Positions 1-5,651 of a stretch of 5,967 nucleotides of DNA are shown piece after piece. The stretch's first letter is position 1. The number at the start of each line of letters is the position of its first letter. The notes beneath the pieces were generated by a model. The model made no database searches. It was not told the origin of the DNA and saw nothing but the letters and a program-made list of their open reading frames with translations. A program made the translations under genes and the position numbers. The stretch is taken from contig JAIJUV010000158.1 of assembly GCA_022732315.1 (NCBI GenBank), forward strand, positions 1 through 5,967, in the 5' to 3' direction. Origin of the DNA: Prevotella sp. (GTDB taxonomy: Bacteria; Bacteroidota; Bacteroidia; Bacteroidales; Bacteroidaceae).

Positions 1-51
1 AAAACGGGCATGTCACCTAGCCAATGGCGCAAACAGTTTGTCTCCATCTAA
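1..51 (+). CDS. AraC-type transcriptional regulator, C-terminal end only (partial)
   Basis: Frame 1 is open from the left edge to a TAA at 49-51 and encodes 16 residues, KTGMSPSQWRKQFVSI. The core 'TGMSPSQWRKQF' is the usual closing segment of the AraC/XylS helix-turn-helix domain, where a G-(M/x)-(S/T)-P-x-x-(W/Y/F)-R sequence follows the second recognition helix. The rest lies outside the window, so I cannot tell whether it is a simple AraC protein or the output domain of a Bacteroidota hybrid two-component sensor. It points toward the small membrane protein and lipoprotein genes downstream and is separated from them by a hairpin terminator and repeated boxes. That makes it a candidate regulator of that operon, which is inference from position only. 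The fragment is short, so the assignment rests on one motif. Confidence 0.72.
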   Translation, partial: KTGMSPSQWRKQFVSI

Positions 52-87
52 GTGTGTATTTTTGTAATCATACATTAAATACTGTTT

Positions 88-127
88 AAAAAGTAGTAGT
101 TTTCCTAGGAAAGCTACTACTTTTTTT
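88..127 (+). terminator. Long palindromic terminator after the AraC-type gene
   Basis: Positions 88-125 form a 38-base palindrome centred on CCTAGG (104-109). The outer arms are AAAAAGTAGTAG and CTACTACTTTTT, and the single non-identical pair (T100 with G113) would be a G-U wobble in RNA. A run of seven T (121-127) overlaps and follows the right arm, as in an intrinsic terminator. The left arm begins with five A, so the element could stop transcription from both sides. It sits 37 bases after the regulator stop codon. A dyad operator is the alternative, since part of it is repeated downstream. Confidence 0.75.
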
Positions 128-185
128 GTGGAAAAGCTACAACTACCATAGGAAAGCTACTATCACTTTCAAAATAAAAAAGCTA
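106..185 (+). repeat. Four spaced AAAGCTA boxes upstream of the operon promoter
   Basis: AAAGCTA occurs at 110-116, 133-139, 153-159 and 179-185, giving start-to-start steps of 23, 20 and 26 bases. Two copies share a longer exact 14-mer, TAGGAAAGCTACTA (106-119 and 149-162), and the copy between them is degenerate (TGGAAAAGCTACAAC from 129). The first copy lies inside the terminator palindrome and the last overlaps the -7 element. Spacing near two helical turns would place most copies on one DNA face, as for an activator such as the adjacent AraC-type protein. The repeats are seen directly; the operator role is inferred. Confidence 0.5.
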
Positions 186-191
186 TTTTTG
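184..191 (+). promoter_or_regulatory. Bacteroidota -7 promoter element (TAnnTTTG) for the small-protein/lipoprotein operon
   Basis: TATTTTTG matches the Bacteroidota primary-sigma -7 consensus TAnnTTTG exactly. Transcription would start near 198, leaving a leader of about 20 bases before the ATG at 218. I see no TTTG at the -33 position (about 160-163). That fits a promoter needing an activator bound at the boxes just upstream. Confidence 0.5.
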
Positions 192-217
192 CAATCGAAT
201 CAATAACATAACAGATA

Positions 218-349
218 ATGAAAATGACAAGAGCAGAACCAACCATTTCAATTTCAGATGAAAATCTCATCATGATTGTTGTAGTGATCGTGACTGTGAT
301 TATCATAGTGTTCATCCTTGTGATGATACGCGACTACCGTCCTTTTTAA
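218..349 (+). CDS. Small single-span membrane protein, 43 residues, unrecognised
   Basis: An ATG at 218 opens a 43-codon frame closed by TAA at 347-349. The product has a polar N-terminus (residues 1-16, MKMTRAEPTISISDEN), one unbroken hydrophobic stretch at residues 17-37 made almost only of Ile, Val, Leu and Met, and a short basic tail (RDYRPF). This is a clean single transmembrane helix without a cleavage site or lipobox. A second ATG at 224 could also serve as start. The start is A-rich with no Shine-Dalgarno, as usual in Bacteroidota. It lies about 20 bases behind the predicted transcription start and only 14 bases before the first lipoprotein gene, so the three genes probably form one transcript. 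I do not recognise the family. It could be a membrane partner of the lipoproteins or a leader peptide; the composition argues against chance, but proof needs conservation. Confidence 0.55.
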   Translation: MKMTRAEPTISISDENLIMIVVVIVTVIIIVFILVMIRDYRPF

Positions 350-363
350 AACAATAAATAATT

Positions 364-2001
364 ATGAAAAAATCGTATCTATCATTATTCATCCTCGCAA
401 TAGGAGCGGCGATGTTTACTGCTTGTTCAGACGATGACAACAATGGGGAAAACGGAAATCCTAACATTCCTCTGGCAGAACTATCCAAGCCAAAGGCAAA
501 CCCTTGGCTGGCACAAGAGGAATACAGCATCACCCATTTCAATTCGGCTCAGACCGATGCTTTCACTGCAAAAGTAAAGGACGGCACGTTCTATGCCGAC
601 CTGACGAAATGCAAGGCAACAAGCAGCGGTCCTGTGAACCTCATGACGCTCGCATCCACTTCCCCAAAATATATGTGGGGAATGAGTAGCGACAGAGTGT
701 CTATCATAGACGTATCCAACGGCAATTTTGAAAGACTCGCAGAAGCTGGTTTGCCTGGAATAACAATGAAAACTCAAGAGCAACTCAACATCTTGACATC
801 CAGCTACTCATCTTACTCAGAACTTGCTACAGCCGTAACCGGAGTGCTAGGCGCTGCCCCACAAATGTCTATAGCCAATGGAAACTATGTGTTGTGCGAC
901 AAGGACAACTATGTATATACCAATGCTGGACACATCATGGCAAGATACAAGCTGAAGAACCCAAATAATCCAAAGGAAGGCATAGAGCTAGACAGTCAGA
1001 TTAAGCTCACACCGTATATCAACAACTCTTACACGCTGGTGGGAGCTACCATGACATACGATGGACATTTGCTCGTGGCGGCACAGAATGCTCTTGTTGT
1101 ACTCAACCGTGAGTTGACCACGGTAGAAGATACCTACCCACTGGCAAGCACCCAGATATTGACGAACTCAATAGCAGTGGATGAGAACGGCGGGGTATAT
1201 GTGGCAAGCAACGCCAAGGAGGCCAACGGCAAGGGACTCATGCAAAAGCTGATATGCAAGAATGGAAAGTTCTCTGACAGCGAAAGCGATGGAGCATGGA
1301 AAGCCGAGTATGACGGAGGTCCAATGGCACCATGTATCAAGCTCGGATATGGTACAGGAGCAACCCCTACACTAATGGGATTTGGCAACGACGAGGACAA
1401 ACTCGTAGTGATAACAGACGGAGCAAAGAAAATGAAACTCGTAGCTTTCTGGCGTGACGCCATACCTGCCGATGCCAAGCCTGTAGATTCCGGCAACAAA
1501 CGTTTAGCAGGAACGTTCGACATAACGTGTGGATTACCAGCCTCTACCGAATGGGTACAGTCGGAGCAATCCGTAGTAACCGCAGGATACGACGCTTTTG
1601 TGGTGAACAATATCAGCCAGACAACGGAAAAGATAAACGACAAGATTATAGGCGTGCTAGCAATCGGTCCTACCATAGAGACTCCTAGAGGTGTTGAATG
1701 CGTGAGCTGGAACACAAAGGAGAACAAGTGGGAGGCTAAGTGGACACGTGCTGACGTCAGTTCACCAAGCATGATTCCTGCTGTAAGCACATCGTCTGAA
1801 ATGGTATTCGTAAGTGGATGGAACGATGCCACAGGATGGGAAGTAACCGGACTCGACTGGCGCACCGGCACCACACGCCACCGCACAATCCTAGGCAAAG
1901 ACAATCGGGCCAATGGAGCATATGCCATCATACAGTTCTTTGACAATGGTGACTTACTCTACAATTCGGTGTCTGGACCGTTCAGAGTGGAAATCAAGTA
2001 A
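364..2001 (+). CDS. Surface-type lipoprotein with beta-propeller-like repeats, function unknown
   Basis: The 545-residue product begins with a lipoprotein signal peptide: KK, a hydrophobic core and lipobox FTAC with Cys21. It is followed by SDDDN, an acidic run like the Bacteroidota lipoprotein export signal that places lipoproteins on the cell surface. The body shows blade-like strands with 'DG/NG then hydrophobic strand' patterns, for example residues 227-247 (TYDGHLLVAAQNALVVL) and 268-282 (NSIAVDENGGVYVAS), suggesting a beta-propeller. Distinctive motifs are GYGTGATPTLMGFG (328-341), KLVVITDG (346-353), KLVAFWRD (358-365) and QSEQSVV (399-405). From memory, similar segments occur in uncharacterised proteins of other phyla, but I can name no family or function. 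Isoleucine is often encoded by ATA. The next lipoprotein gene follows 46 bases later with no terminator between. No SusC or SusD gene is adjacent, so a polysaccharide-utilisation role is not supported. Confidence 0.85.
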   Translation: MKKSYLSLFILAIGAAMFTACSDDDNNGENGNPNIPLAELSKPKANPWLAQEEYSITHFNSAQTDAFTAKVKDGTFYADLTKCKATSSGPVNLMTLASTSPKYMWGMSSDRVSIIDVSNGNFERLAEAGLPGITMKTQEQLNILTSSYSSYSELATAVTGVLGAAPQMSIANGNYVLCDKDNYVYTNAGHIMARYKLKNPNNPKEGIELDSQIKLTPYINNSYTLVGATMTYDGHLLVAAQNALVVLNRELTTVEDTYPLASTQILTNSIAVDENGGVYVASNAKEANGKGLMQKLICKNGKFSDSESDGAWKAEYDGGPMAPCIKLGYGTGATPTLMGFGNDEDKLVVITDGAKKMKLVAFWRDAIPADAKPVDSGNKRLAGTFDITCGLPASTEWVQSEQSVVTAGYDAFVVNNISQTTEKINDKIIGVLAIGPTIETPRGVECVSWNTKENKWEAKWTRADVSSPSMIPAVSTSSEMVFVSGWNDATGWEVTGLDWRTGTTRHRTILGKDNRANGAYAIIQFFDNGDLLYNSVSGPFRVEIK

Positions 2002-2047
2002 AACAGAGTGAGAACAAAAAGTATATTAATTTTAAAAAACAGGAAGT

Positions 2048-3337
2048 ATGAAAATCAAGCAAATTATCATGACCTCATTGCTAAGTTTTATCACGGCAAT
2101 GACATTCATCGCATGTTCCGATGACGACAGCAACAACGATATAAAAATCCCTACCGTGCCACCTAAGGAGCAATGGGGCGCAACCCTGAAAGGCGATGGA
2201 GAAGTTCTCGGAGCATACCCGGACTTATACTCCAATTATTGGGAATACACCTATCAGTCAGACAAAAATAGTGACAAGATTTTATGTCTGAAAGGAGAAT
2301 ACCCTCATTGCAGATATTTCAGCATATCACTATACAATGATATGACAGGAGACGTTTTCGCAGGCATCGATGACCAGGACATCTCGGCAGATAACGGAAG
2401 CACGAATCCTTTCGTCGCAACCACTACGGGAAAGAACTATTTCACCCTCTATGTGGTGCCAAACGGAACGCCACAAAGCGTAATAGACAAACTTGGTTCA
2501 GAGAATGTGGTGAAAGTTAAAGAAGGTGTGAACAAAGTAGCTGTAGTTCTCAGACATTACCTGGGCACTACTGCCGATGGAAGCCAAAAAGATGAATACG
2601 CAGGAGTAGAACTGCCAGCCATCACTGCACTCGACATGAACTTGCATGAGACCTACGTGCCAGAACACGTTGTATCAAATGTCTATAAGATAACATCGAA
2701 GGTGTTTACACAGAAATCCGACGAAAACAGGGAGATGCCATTCTTCCTTGCTCCAGTTAGCATGTACTATCCAAACAACTCCACAGCATACCTTTATGGA
2801 AGAACGCACTTGCGCGAGGACTCTGTGCTCACATTCTCCTTCATACCGGCCACAGTGCCAACAAAGCCTGAGGAATACAGAAAAGCTGTGACACGTTACT
2901 GGTCTATCTGCATTGGCTCAGCAAGCGACACACGCTCATATATGTCTGTATATGATGCGAAGGCTCGCTATGCCGATGGCAAGAAAGCAACATTTGTGGT
3001 TTGCCTGAAAAAGAATCCTAAGCTATCAGCCATACAGAGCAAGGTGAACGAAATGAATGCCAACGGAGAGTATGTCAATCTCTTCATTTGGGATAGTGAG
3101 AAAAAGAACATAGACGGCAATCCTATCGGAGAGATTGTGGCTGTCATGTACAGGAACATTCTTCCAGACAGGAAATGGATACACTCCATCGCAACCATGA
3201 CACCTACTGCTTACAAGGATAAGACTGGCGAACCTATCGACCATGTGACCGATCCCGACAAGCAGCTTGCTCACAAAGCTCTTGGCGACTATGGACCACT
3301 TGGTGTAAAGGTAAGCAACGATGATTTCTTGCAGTAA
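2048..3337 (+). CDS. Surface-type lipoprotein, second gene of the operon, function unknown
   Basis: The 429-residue product has a lipoprotein signal peptide with lipobox FIAC (Cys23) followed by SDDDSNND, again the acidic surface-export type. Recognisable blocks are RYFSISLYND (89-98), DDQDISADNGSTNPF (108-122) and RYWSIC (283-288). From memory, similar 'RY-S-LY ... D-GS-NPF ... RYWS' blocks occur in uncharacterised proteins of Actinobacteria and Proteobacteria, some near DUF1254/DUF1214-like proteins; this resemblance is unverified. The start at 2048 gives a complete signal peptide and lies 46 bases after the first lipoprotein gene, so the two are probably cotranscribed and act together in the outer membrane. 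A hairpin terminator follows 16 bases after the stop. ATA isoleucine codons are common here too. I cannot assign a substrate or reaction. Confidence 0.85.
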   Translation: MKIKQIIMTSLLSFITAMTFIACSDDDSNNDIKIPTVPPKEQWGATLKGDGEVLGAYPDLYSNYWEYTYQSDKNSDKILCLKGEYPHCRYFSISLYNDMTGDVFAGIDDQDISADNGSTNPFVATTTGKNYFTLYVVPNGTPQSVIDKLGSENVVKVKEGVNKVAVVLRHYLGTTADGSQKDEYAGVELPAITALDMNLHETYVPEHVVSNVYKITSKVFTQKSDENREMPFFLAPVSMYYPNNSTAYLYGRTHLREDSVLTFSFIPATVPTKPEEYRKAVTRYWSICIGSASDTRSYMSVYDAKARYADGKKATFVVCLKKNPKLSAIQSKVNEMNANGEYVNLFIWDSEKKNIDGNPIGEIVAVMYRNILPDRKWIHSIATMTPTAYKDKTGEPIDHVTDPDKQLAHKALGDYGPLGVKVSNDDFLQ

Positions 3338-3353
3338 TGCCTACTTTTATGAA

Positions 3354-3408
3354 CCTACTATGCTAACTCGCAAAAATGAGGGTTAGCGTGGTAGGCTCTC
3401 TACTTTTT
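3354..3408 (+). terminator. Intrinsic terminator of the lipoprotein operon
   Basis: CCTACTATGCTAAC (3354-3367) pairs along its full length with GTTAGCGTGGTAGG (3382-3395), with two G-U wobbles and a 14-base loop. A T-rich tract ending in five T (3404-3408) follows. It begins 16 bases after the stop codon at 3337. This is a good rho-independent terminator and isolates the operon from the GH27 gene. Confidence 0.8.
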
Positions 3409-3410
3409 GG

Positions 3411-3439
3411 GGTCTTCCGCTTTTCTCGTTGGTAAGACC
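3411..3439. repeat. Inverted repeat GGTCTT/AAGACC upstream of the GH27 gene
   Basis: GGTCTT (3411-3416) and AAGACC (3434-3439) are perfect 6-base inverted arms separated by 17 bases. No T-run follows, so it is not a plain terminator. It lies about 70 bases upstream of the GH27 -7 element and could be a regulator site, or it could be chance at this arm length. Confidence 0.3.
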
Positions 3440-3508
3440 ATATATTCACTTCTTCTAAGTTTTAGTTAAATATATTTAATGAAGTGAGGATTTTCAGATA
3501 ATAAATTG

Positions 3509-3516
3509 TATCTTTG
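3509..3516 (+). promoter_or_regulatory. Bacteroidota -7 promoter element for the GH27 gene
   Basis: TATCTTTG fits TAnnTTTG exactly and is followed by C, giving a predicted transcription start near 3523 and a leader of about 27 bases before the ATG at 3550. No TTTG lies at the -33 distance (around 3485), so an activator may be needed. The surrounding region 3441-3549 is AT-rich and shows no other gene. Confidence 0.55.
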
Positions 3517-3549
3517 CCTTCAATACGAACCATATAATTAAAATACAAT

Positions 3550-4770
3550 ATGAAGAAAATCTTATCTATTGCTTTTGCAGCATTACTTGCAACATCATCT
3601 TTTGCACAGAAAAGCGAAACACTTCTGGAACGTAACCAGTTGGCCAAGACTCCCCCTATGGGATGGATGACCTGGAATCTCTTTCAGGGGAACATCAGCG
3701 AGAAACTGATTAAGGAAACTGCCGATGCCATGGTGGAACATGGATTCCGAGATGCTGGTTACGAGTACATCTTCATTGATGACTTGTGGCAGGGCGGTCG
3801 TGACCGCCACAACAACATCATTCCAGACCCTGAGAAATTTCCGAATGGCATCAAGGCGCTTGCCGATTATGTTCATTCCAAGGGCTTGAAGCTGGGCATT
3901 TATTCTGATGCGGCTCTGCTTACCTGCGGCGGATGGACAGCCAGTTACGGTTTTGAGGAGCAGGATGCCCGCACCTTTGCTTCGTGGGGCATTGATTATT
4001 TGAAATATGATTACTGCCATGCTCCTGAGGACAGCGCCACAGCCCGGAAGCGCTATCGTACCATGGCCCAGGCTTTGAGCAAGTCGGGTAGAAACATCGT
4101 GCTCGGTATCTGCGAGTGGGGACAGCGCAACTGCGAAGATTGGTGCGAGCAGGTAGGCGGTTCTCTCTGGCGAACCAGCTATGATGTAAGAGACATGTGG
4201 AAGGATATTGTTCATCAGGGTGGAATGGGTATCCTCGATATCGTGAACGTCACCGCGCCGCTTGCCAAGGATGTGCGCCACGGTCAGTGGCCGGATATGG
4301 ATATGCTGGTAGTGGGATTGAACGGCAAGGGCGGCCCATCCAGCGATTTGGGTGGAGTAGGGTGCAACTATACGGAATATCAGACTCAGATGAGTATGTG
4401 GTGCATGATGTCGTCGGTATTGGCACTGAGCAATGACCTTCGAAAGCTTTCGCCTGAGGACAAGCGCATTCTTCTGAACAGGGAGATTATCGCCATCAAT
4501 CAGGATCCGCTGGGCAAGGCTGCAGAGCGCAAGGTGAATCAGGCAGATTATCAGGTTTATGTTCGTCCTTTGGCCAATGGTACCCATGCCGTAGCCATTC
4601 TTAACTGCAGCGACAAAGCCATCAGCATACAGGCAGATTTCAAGCAGTTGGGCTTAAATGGCAAGTATGCGGTAAGAGATGTCTGGCAGCATCGCGATAT
4701 TGCCAGAAAGGCAAGCAAGTGGAAGGGTAGTGTAGCTGCCCATGAAACGAAGGTATTCGTATTGAAATAG
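3550..4770 (+). CDS. Secreted GH27 alpha-galactosidase-type glycoside hydrolase
   Basis: The 406-residue product starts with a signal peptide (MKKILSIAFAALLATSSFA, probable cleavage before Gln20) and then a GH27 (clan GH-D) barrel. Family marks in order are TPPMGWMTWN (34-43), FIDDLW (75-80), GLKLGIYSD (112-120), DYLKYDYC (149-156) with nucleophile Asp154, CEW (188-190), WRTSYDVRDMW (207-217) with acid/base Asp212, WPDMDML (247-253) and ALSNDLR (292-298). A C-terminal beta-sandwich domain covers roughly 325-406. Members hydrolyse terminal alpha-galactosides with retention. Glu189 in 'CEW' is the residue type found in alpha-galactosidases, whereas N-acetylgalactosaminidases have Ser there, so galactose is the likelier sugar. 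Beta-L-arabinopyranosidase activity, also known in GH27, cannot be excluded. Departures from the common pattern are DDLW in place of DDCW, YDYC in place of YDNC, and a Gly-rich insertion near 257-272. Length is normal for a bacterial GH27. It has its own promoter and no transporter beside it, and probably acts in the periplasm. Confidence 0.93.
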   Translation: MKKILSIAFAALLATSSFAQKSETLLERNQLAKTPPMGWMTWNLFQGNISEKLIKETADAMVEHGFRDAGYEYIFIDDLWQGGRDRHNNIIPDPEKFPNGIKALADYVHSKGLKLGIYSDAALLTCGGWTASYGFEEQDARTFASWGIDYLKYDYCHAPEDSATARKRYRTMAQALSKSGRNIVLGICEWGQRNCEDWCEQVGGSLWRTSYDVRDMWKDIVHQGGMGILDIVNVTAPLAKDVRHGQWPDMDMLVVGLNGKGGPSSDLGGVGCNYTEYQTQMSMWCMMSSVLALSNDLRKLSPEDKRILLNREIIAINQDPLGKAAERKVNQADYQVYVRPLANGTHAVAILNCSDKAISIQADFKQLGLNGKYAVRDVWQHRDIARKASKWKGSVAAHETKVFVLK

Positions 4771-4803
4771 GTGTTTTTTGATATTGATATAGAGGAACCG
4801 GCA

Positions 4804-4827
4804 CTTATATATATGTATATATATGAG
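4804..4827. repeat. AT-repeat hairpin between the convergent genes
   Basis: Two TA runs form arms of ten pairs (4804-4813 with 4818-4827, one G-U) around a TGTA loop. It lies between the GH27 stop and the shared terminator. Being almost all A-T it is weak in RNA. It may help end GH27 transcription, or it may be a simple-sequence tract. Confidence 0.4.
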
Positions 4828-4836
4828 AACTGGCAC

Positions 4837-4878
4837 AAAAAAAGGGCTAGCCCATTACCAGGACTAGCCCTCCGTTTT
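4837..4878. terminator. Bidirectional terminator between GH27 and hsp20
   Basis: AGGGCTAG (4843-4850) and CTAGCCCT (4864-4871) are perfect 8-base inverted arms with a 13-base loop. Read on the minus strand the hairpin is followed by seven T (plus-strand A at 4837-4843, the last overlapping the arm), giving a strong terminator for hsp20. Read on the plus strand it is followed by TCCGTTTT, a weaker end for the GH27 transcript. Convergent genes on both sides fit a shared element. Confidence 0.85.
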
Positions 4879-4939
4879 AATTATTTTCTAGGGTGCAATG
4901 AAATGTCATCCAGAAAGCTGCTTAGCACGTTATGAGTGA

Positions 4940-5380
4940 TTACTTTACCTCAATGTGCTTAACATCGTCTTTCTTCTCCTCCTTGGCTACCTTAGGAATC
5001 TCAATCTTCAAGACACCATCGCTGACCTCAGCAGAAATCTTCTCGTGATTGGCATCCTCTGGTAAAGCATAGCTCTGAGAGTAGCTGCTGTAAGAGAATT
5101 CACGACGCAGGTAATGCTCTTCCTTCTTTTCCTCCTTCTTCTCGTTCTTGTTCTCGATAGATACATTCAGATAACCATCCTTATCAATGTTCATCTTAAC
5201 CATATCCTTCTTCAACCCAGGAGCTGCAATCTCCATCGTGTAAGCTGTAGCATCCTCCTTTACGTTAACAGCAGGAGCTGTGGCGTTCATGTGTGGCATC
5301 AATTCGGTATCAAAGAAGTTGTCATTAAACCAACTGTTCAACCAATTTGAAACACTGTTATTTCTACGAGCTAATAACAT
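4940..5380 (-). CDS. hsp20: Small heat-shock protein, Hsp20/alpha-crystallin family
   Basis: The 146-residue product is of usual length for a bacterial small heat-shock protein, an ATP-independent cytosolic holdase that binds unfolding proteins for later refolding by DnaK and ClpB. The N-terminal arm (1-33) is followed by the alpha-crystallin domain, about residues 35-130. It shows PAVNVKEDATAYTMEIAAPG (36-55), the typical strand start, and DGVLKIEIPK (121-130), the family's 'GVL' signature. A highly charged loop (EKKEEKKEE, 80-88) precedes the dimer-swap strand region. The tail ends HIEVK, with Ile143-Glu-Val145 matching the I-x-I/V oligomer-contact motif. The ATG at 5380 is supported by GGAGG nine bases upstream, unusual for Bacteroidota. 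It appears to be monocistronic, with its own terminator and a candidate sigma-54 promoter upstream. Confidence 0.95.
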   Translation of the reverse strand: MLLARRNNSVSNWLNSWFNDNFFDTELMPHMNATAPAVNVKEDATAYTMEIAAPGLKKDMVKMNIDKDGYLNVSIENKNEKKEEKKEEHYLRREFSYSSYSQSYALPEDANHEKISAEVSDGVLKIEIPKVAKEEKKDDVKHIEVK

Positions 5381-5384
5381 AATG

Positions 5385-5402
5385 TAAAACCTCCGAATTT
5401 TA
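5385..5402 (-). promoter_or_regulatory. Strong Shine-Dalgarno of hsp20, in the loop of a small A-U hairpin
   Basis: On the minus strand GGAGG (5394-5390) stands nine bases before the hsp20 ATG, a near-ideal Shine-Dalgarno. It lies in the 8-base loop of a perfect UAAAA/UUUUA hairpin (5402-5398 with 5389-5385). Most Bacteroidota genes lack such sites, because their ribosomes hide the anti-Shine-Dalgarno of 16S rRNA. The hairpin is weak and may be incidental. Confidence 0.6.
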
Positions 5403-5578
5403 TTTTTCTCATCCTCTCTTCGCCTTCCGGCTCTGTCGGGATTTCTAATTGTTTATTAATTTATCCTTTTTCTTAATGATCGCTTCGGCTTTCGGGACTC
5501 AAGGCCTTCGAGAAACCCTCAAATGTAATTGCTTAGGGTTCTTATCGTTCCCCTTGCCCTTTCAGCTTCCGTTTTCAT
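5403..5578 (-). other. Long untranslated leader of hsp20 with repeats and hairpin
   Basis: If the sigma-54 site is used, transcription starts near 5578 and leaves about 198 bases before the ATG. This stretch is purine-rich on the minus strand. It has two imperfect copies of a TCCCGA-(n)-AGCCG-AAG-CG unit (within 5445-5421 and 5500-5481). It also has a hairpin with GGG/CCC and CTC/GAG stems (5494-5518) around an AAGGCCTT core. A 19-codon open frame (5578-5519, MKTEAERARG...) is present but unconvincing. No larger gene is visible between 5381 and 5796. Confidence 0.4.
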
Positions 5579-5588
5579 CTTAGGTATT

Positions 5589-5605
5589 AGCAAGTTATGT
5601 GCCAG
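5589..5605 (-). promoter_or_regulatory. Candidate sigma-54 (RpoN) -24/-12 promoter of hsp20
   Basis: The minus strand reads CTGGCACATAACTTGCT (5605 to 5589). It fits the sigma-54 consensus YTGGCACGnnnnTTGCW at every defined position except one (A for G after CAC), and the GG and GC dinucleotides are exactly ten bases apart. The predicted start is near 5578. It points at hsp20 and lies in the gap between the upstream symporter stop and hsp20, where a promoter is expected. Confidence 0.7.
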
Positions 5606-5635
5606 GTGAATTTTTATATCAGGAGTGAACGGTTT

Positions 5636-5651
5636 TTGCCAGAACTGGCAA
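5636..5651. promoter_or_regulatory. Palindrome TTGCCAG-AA-CTGGCAA, possible activator site
   Basis: Perfect 7-base inverted arms flank two bases, with the centre about 65 bases upstream of the predicted hsp20 start. Further half-sites follow upstream: TGGCA at 5667-5671, 21 bases from the TGGCA at 5646-5650, and TGCCA at 5699-5703. Sigma-54 promoters need an upstream-bound NtrC-type activator, and this dyad is the best candidate here. The role is inferred; weak stem-loop function is the alternative. Confidence 0.5.

Noticed and set aside
106..185. Short spaced repeats that could suggest a CRISPR array
   Set aside because: The repeat cores are 7-14 bases, spacing is irregular, spacers are very short and no cas gene is present; operator boxes fit better.
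1134..1946. A 270-codon open frame on the minus strand inside the first lipoprotein gene
   Set aside because: It is a shadow of the coding frame on the other strand; the Ser/Pro-rich product has no recognisable pattern.
3595..4587. A 330-codon open frame on the minus strand across the GH27 gene
   Set aside because: It lies wholly antisense to a gene with clear GH27 motifs, and its translation shows no domain, signal or plausible composition.
4654..4838. Minus-strand open frames running from the AT-rich tract into the GH27 3' end
   Set aside because: They begin in simple TA repeats giving Tyr/Ile-rich peptides and overlap the GH27 C-terminal domain antisense.
4830..4846. CTGGCAC before the shared terminator, resembling a sigma-54 -24 element on the plus strand
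   Set aside because: The -12 GC is absent at the required ten-base spacing, and it would fire into a terminator and an antisense gene.
5519..5578. A 19-codon open frame starting at the predicted hsp20 transcription start
   Set aside because: It is too short, has no conserved feature and would be leaderless; kept only as a note in the leader entry.
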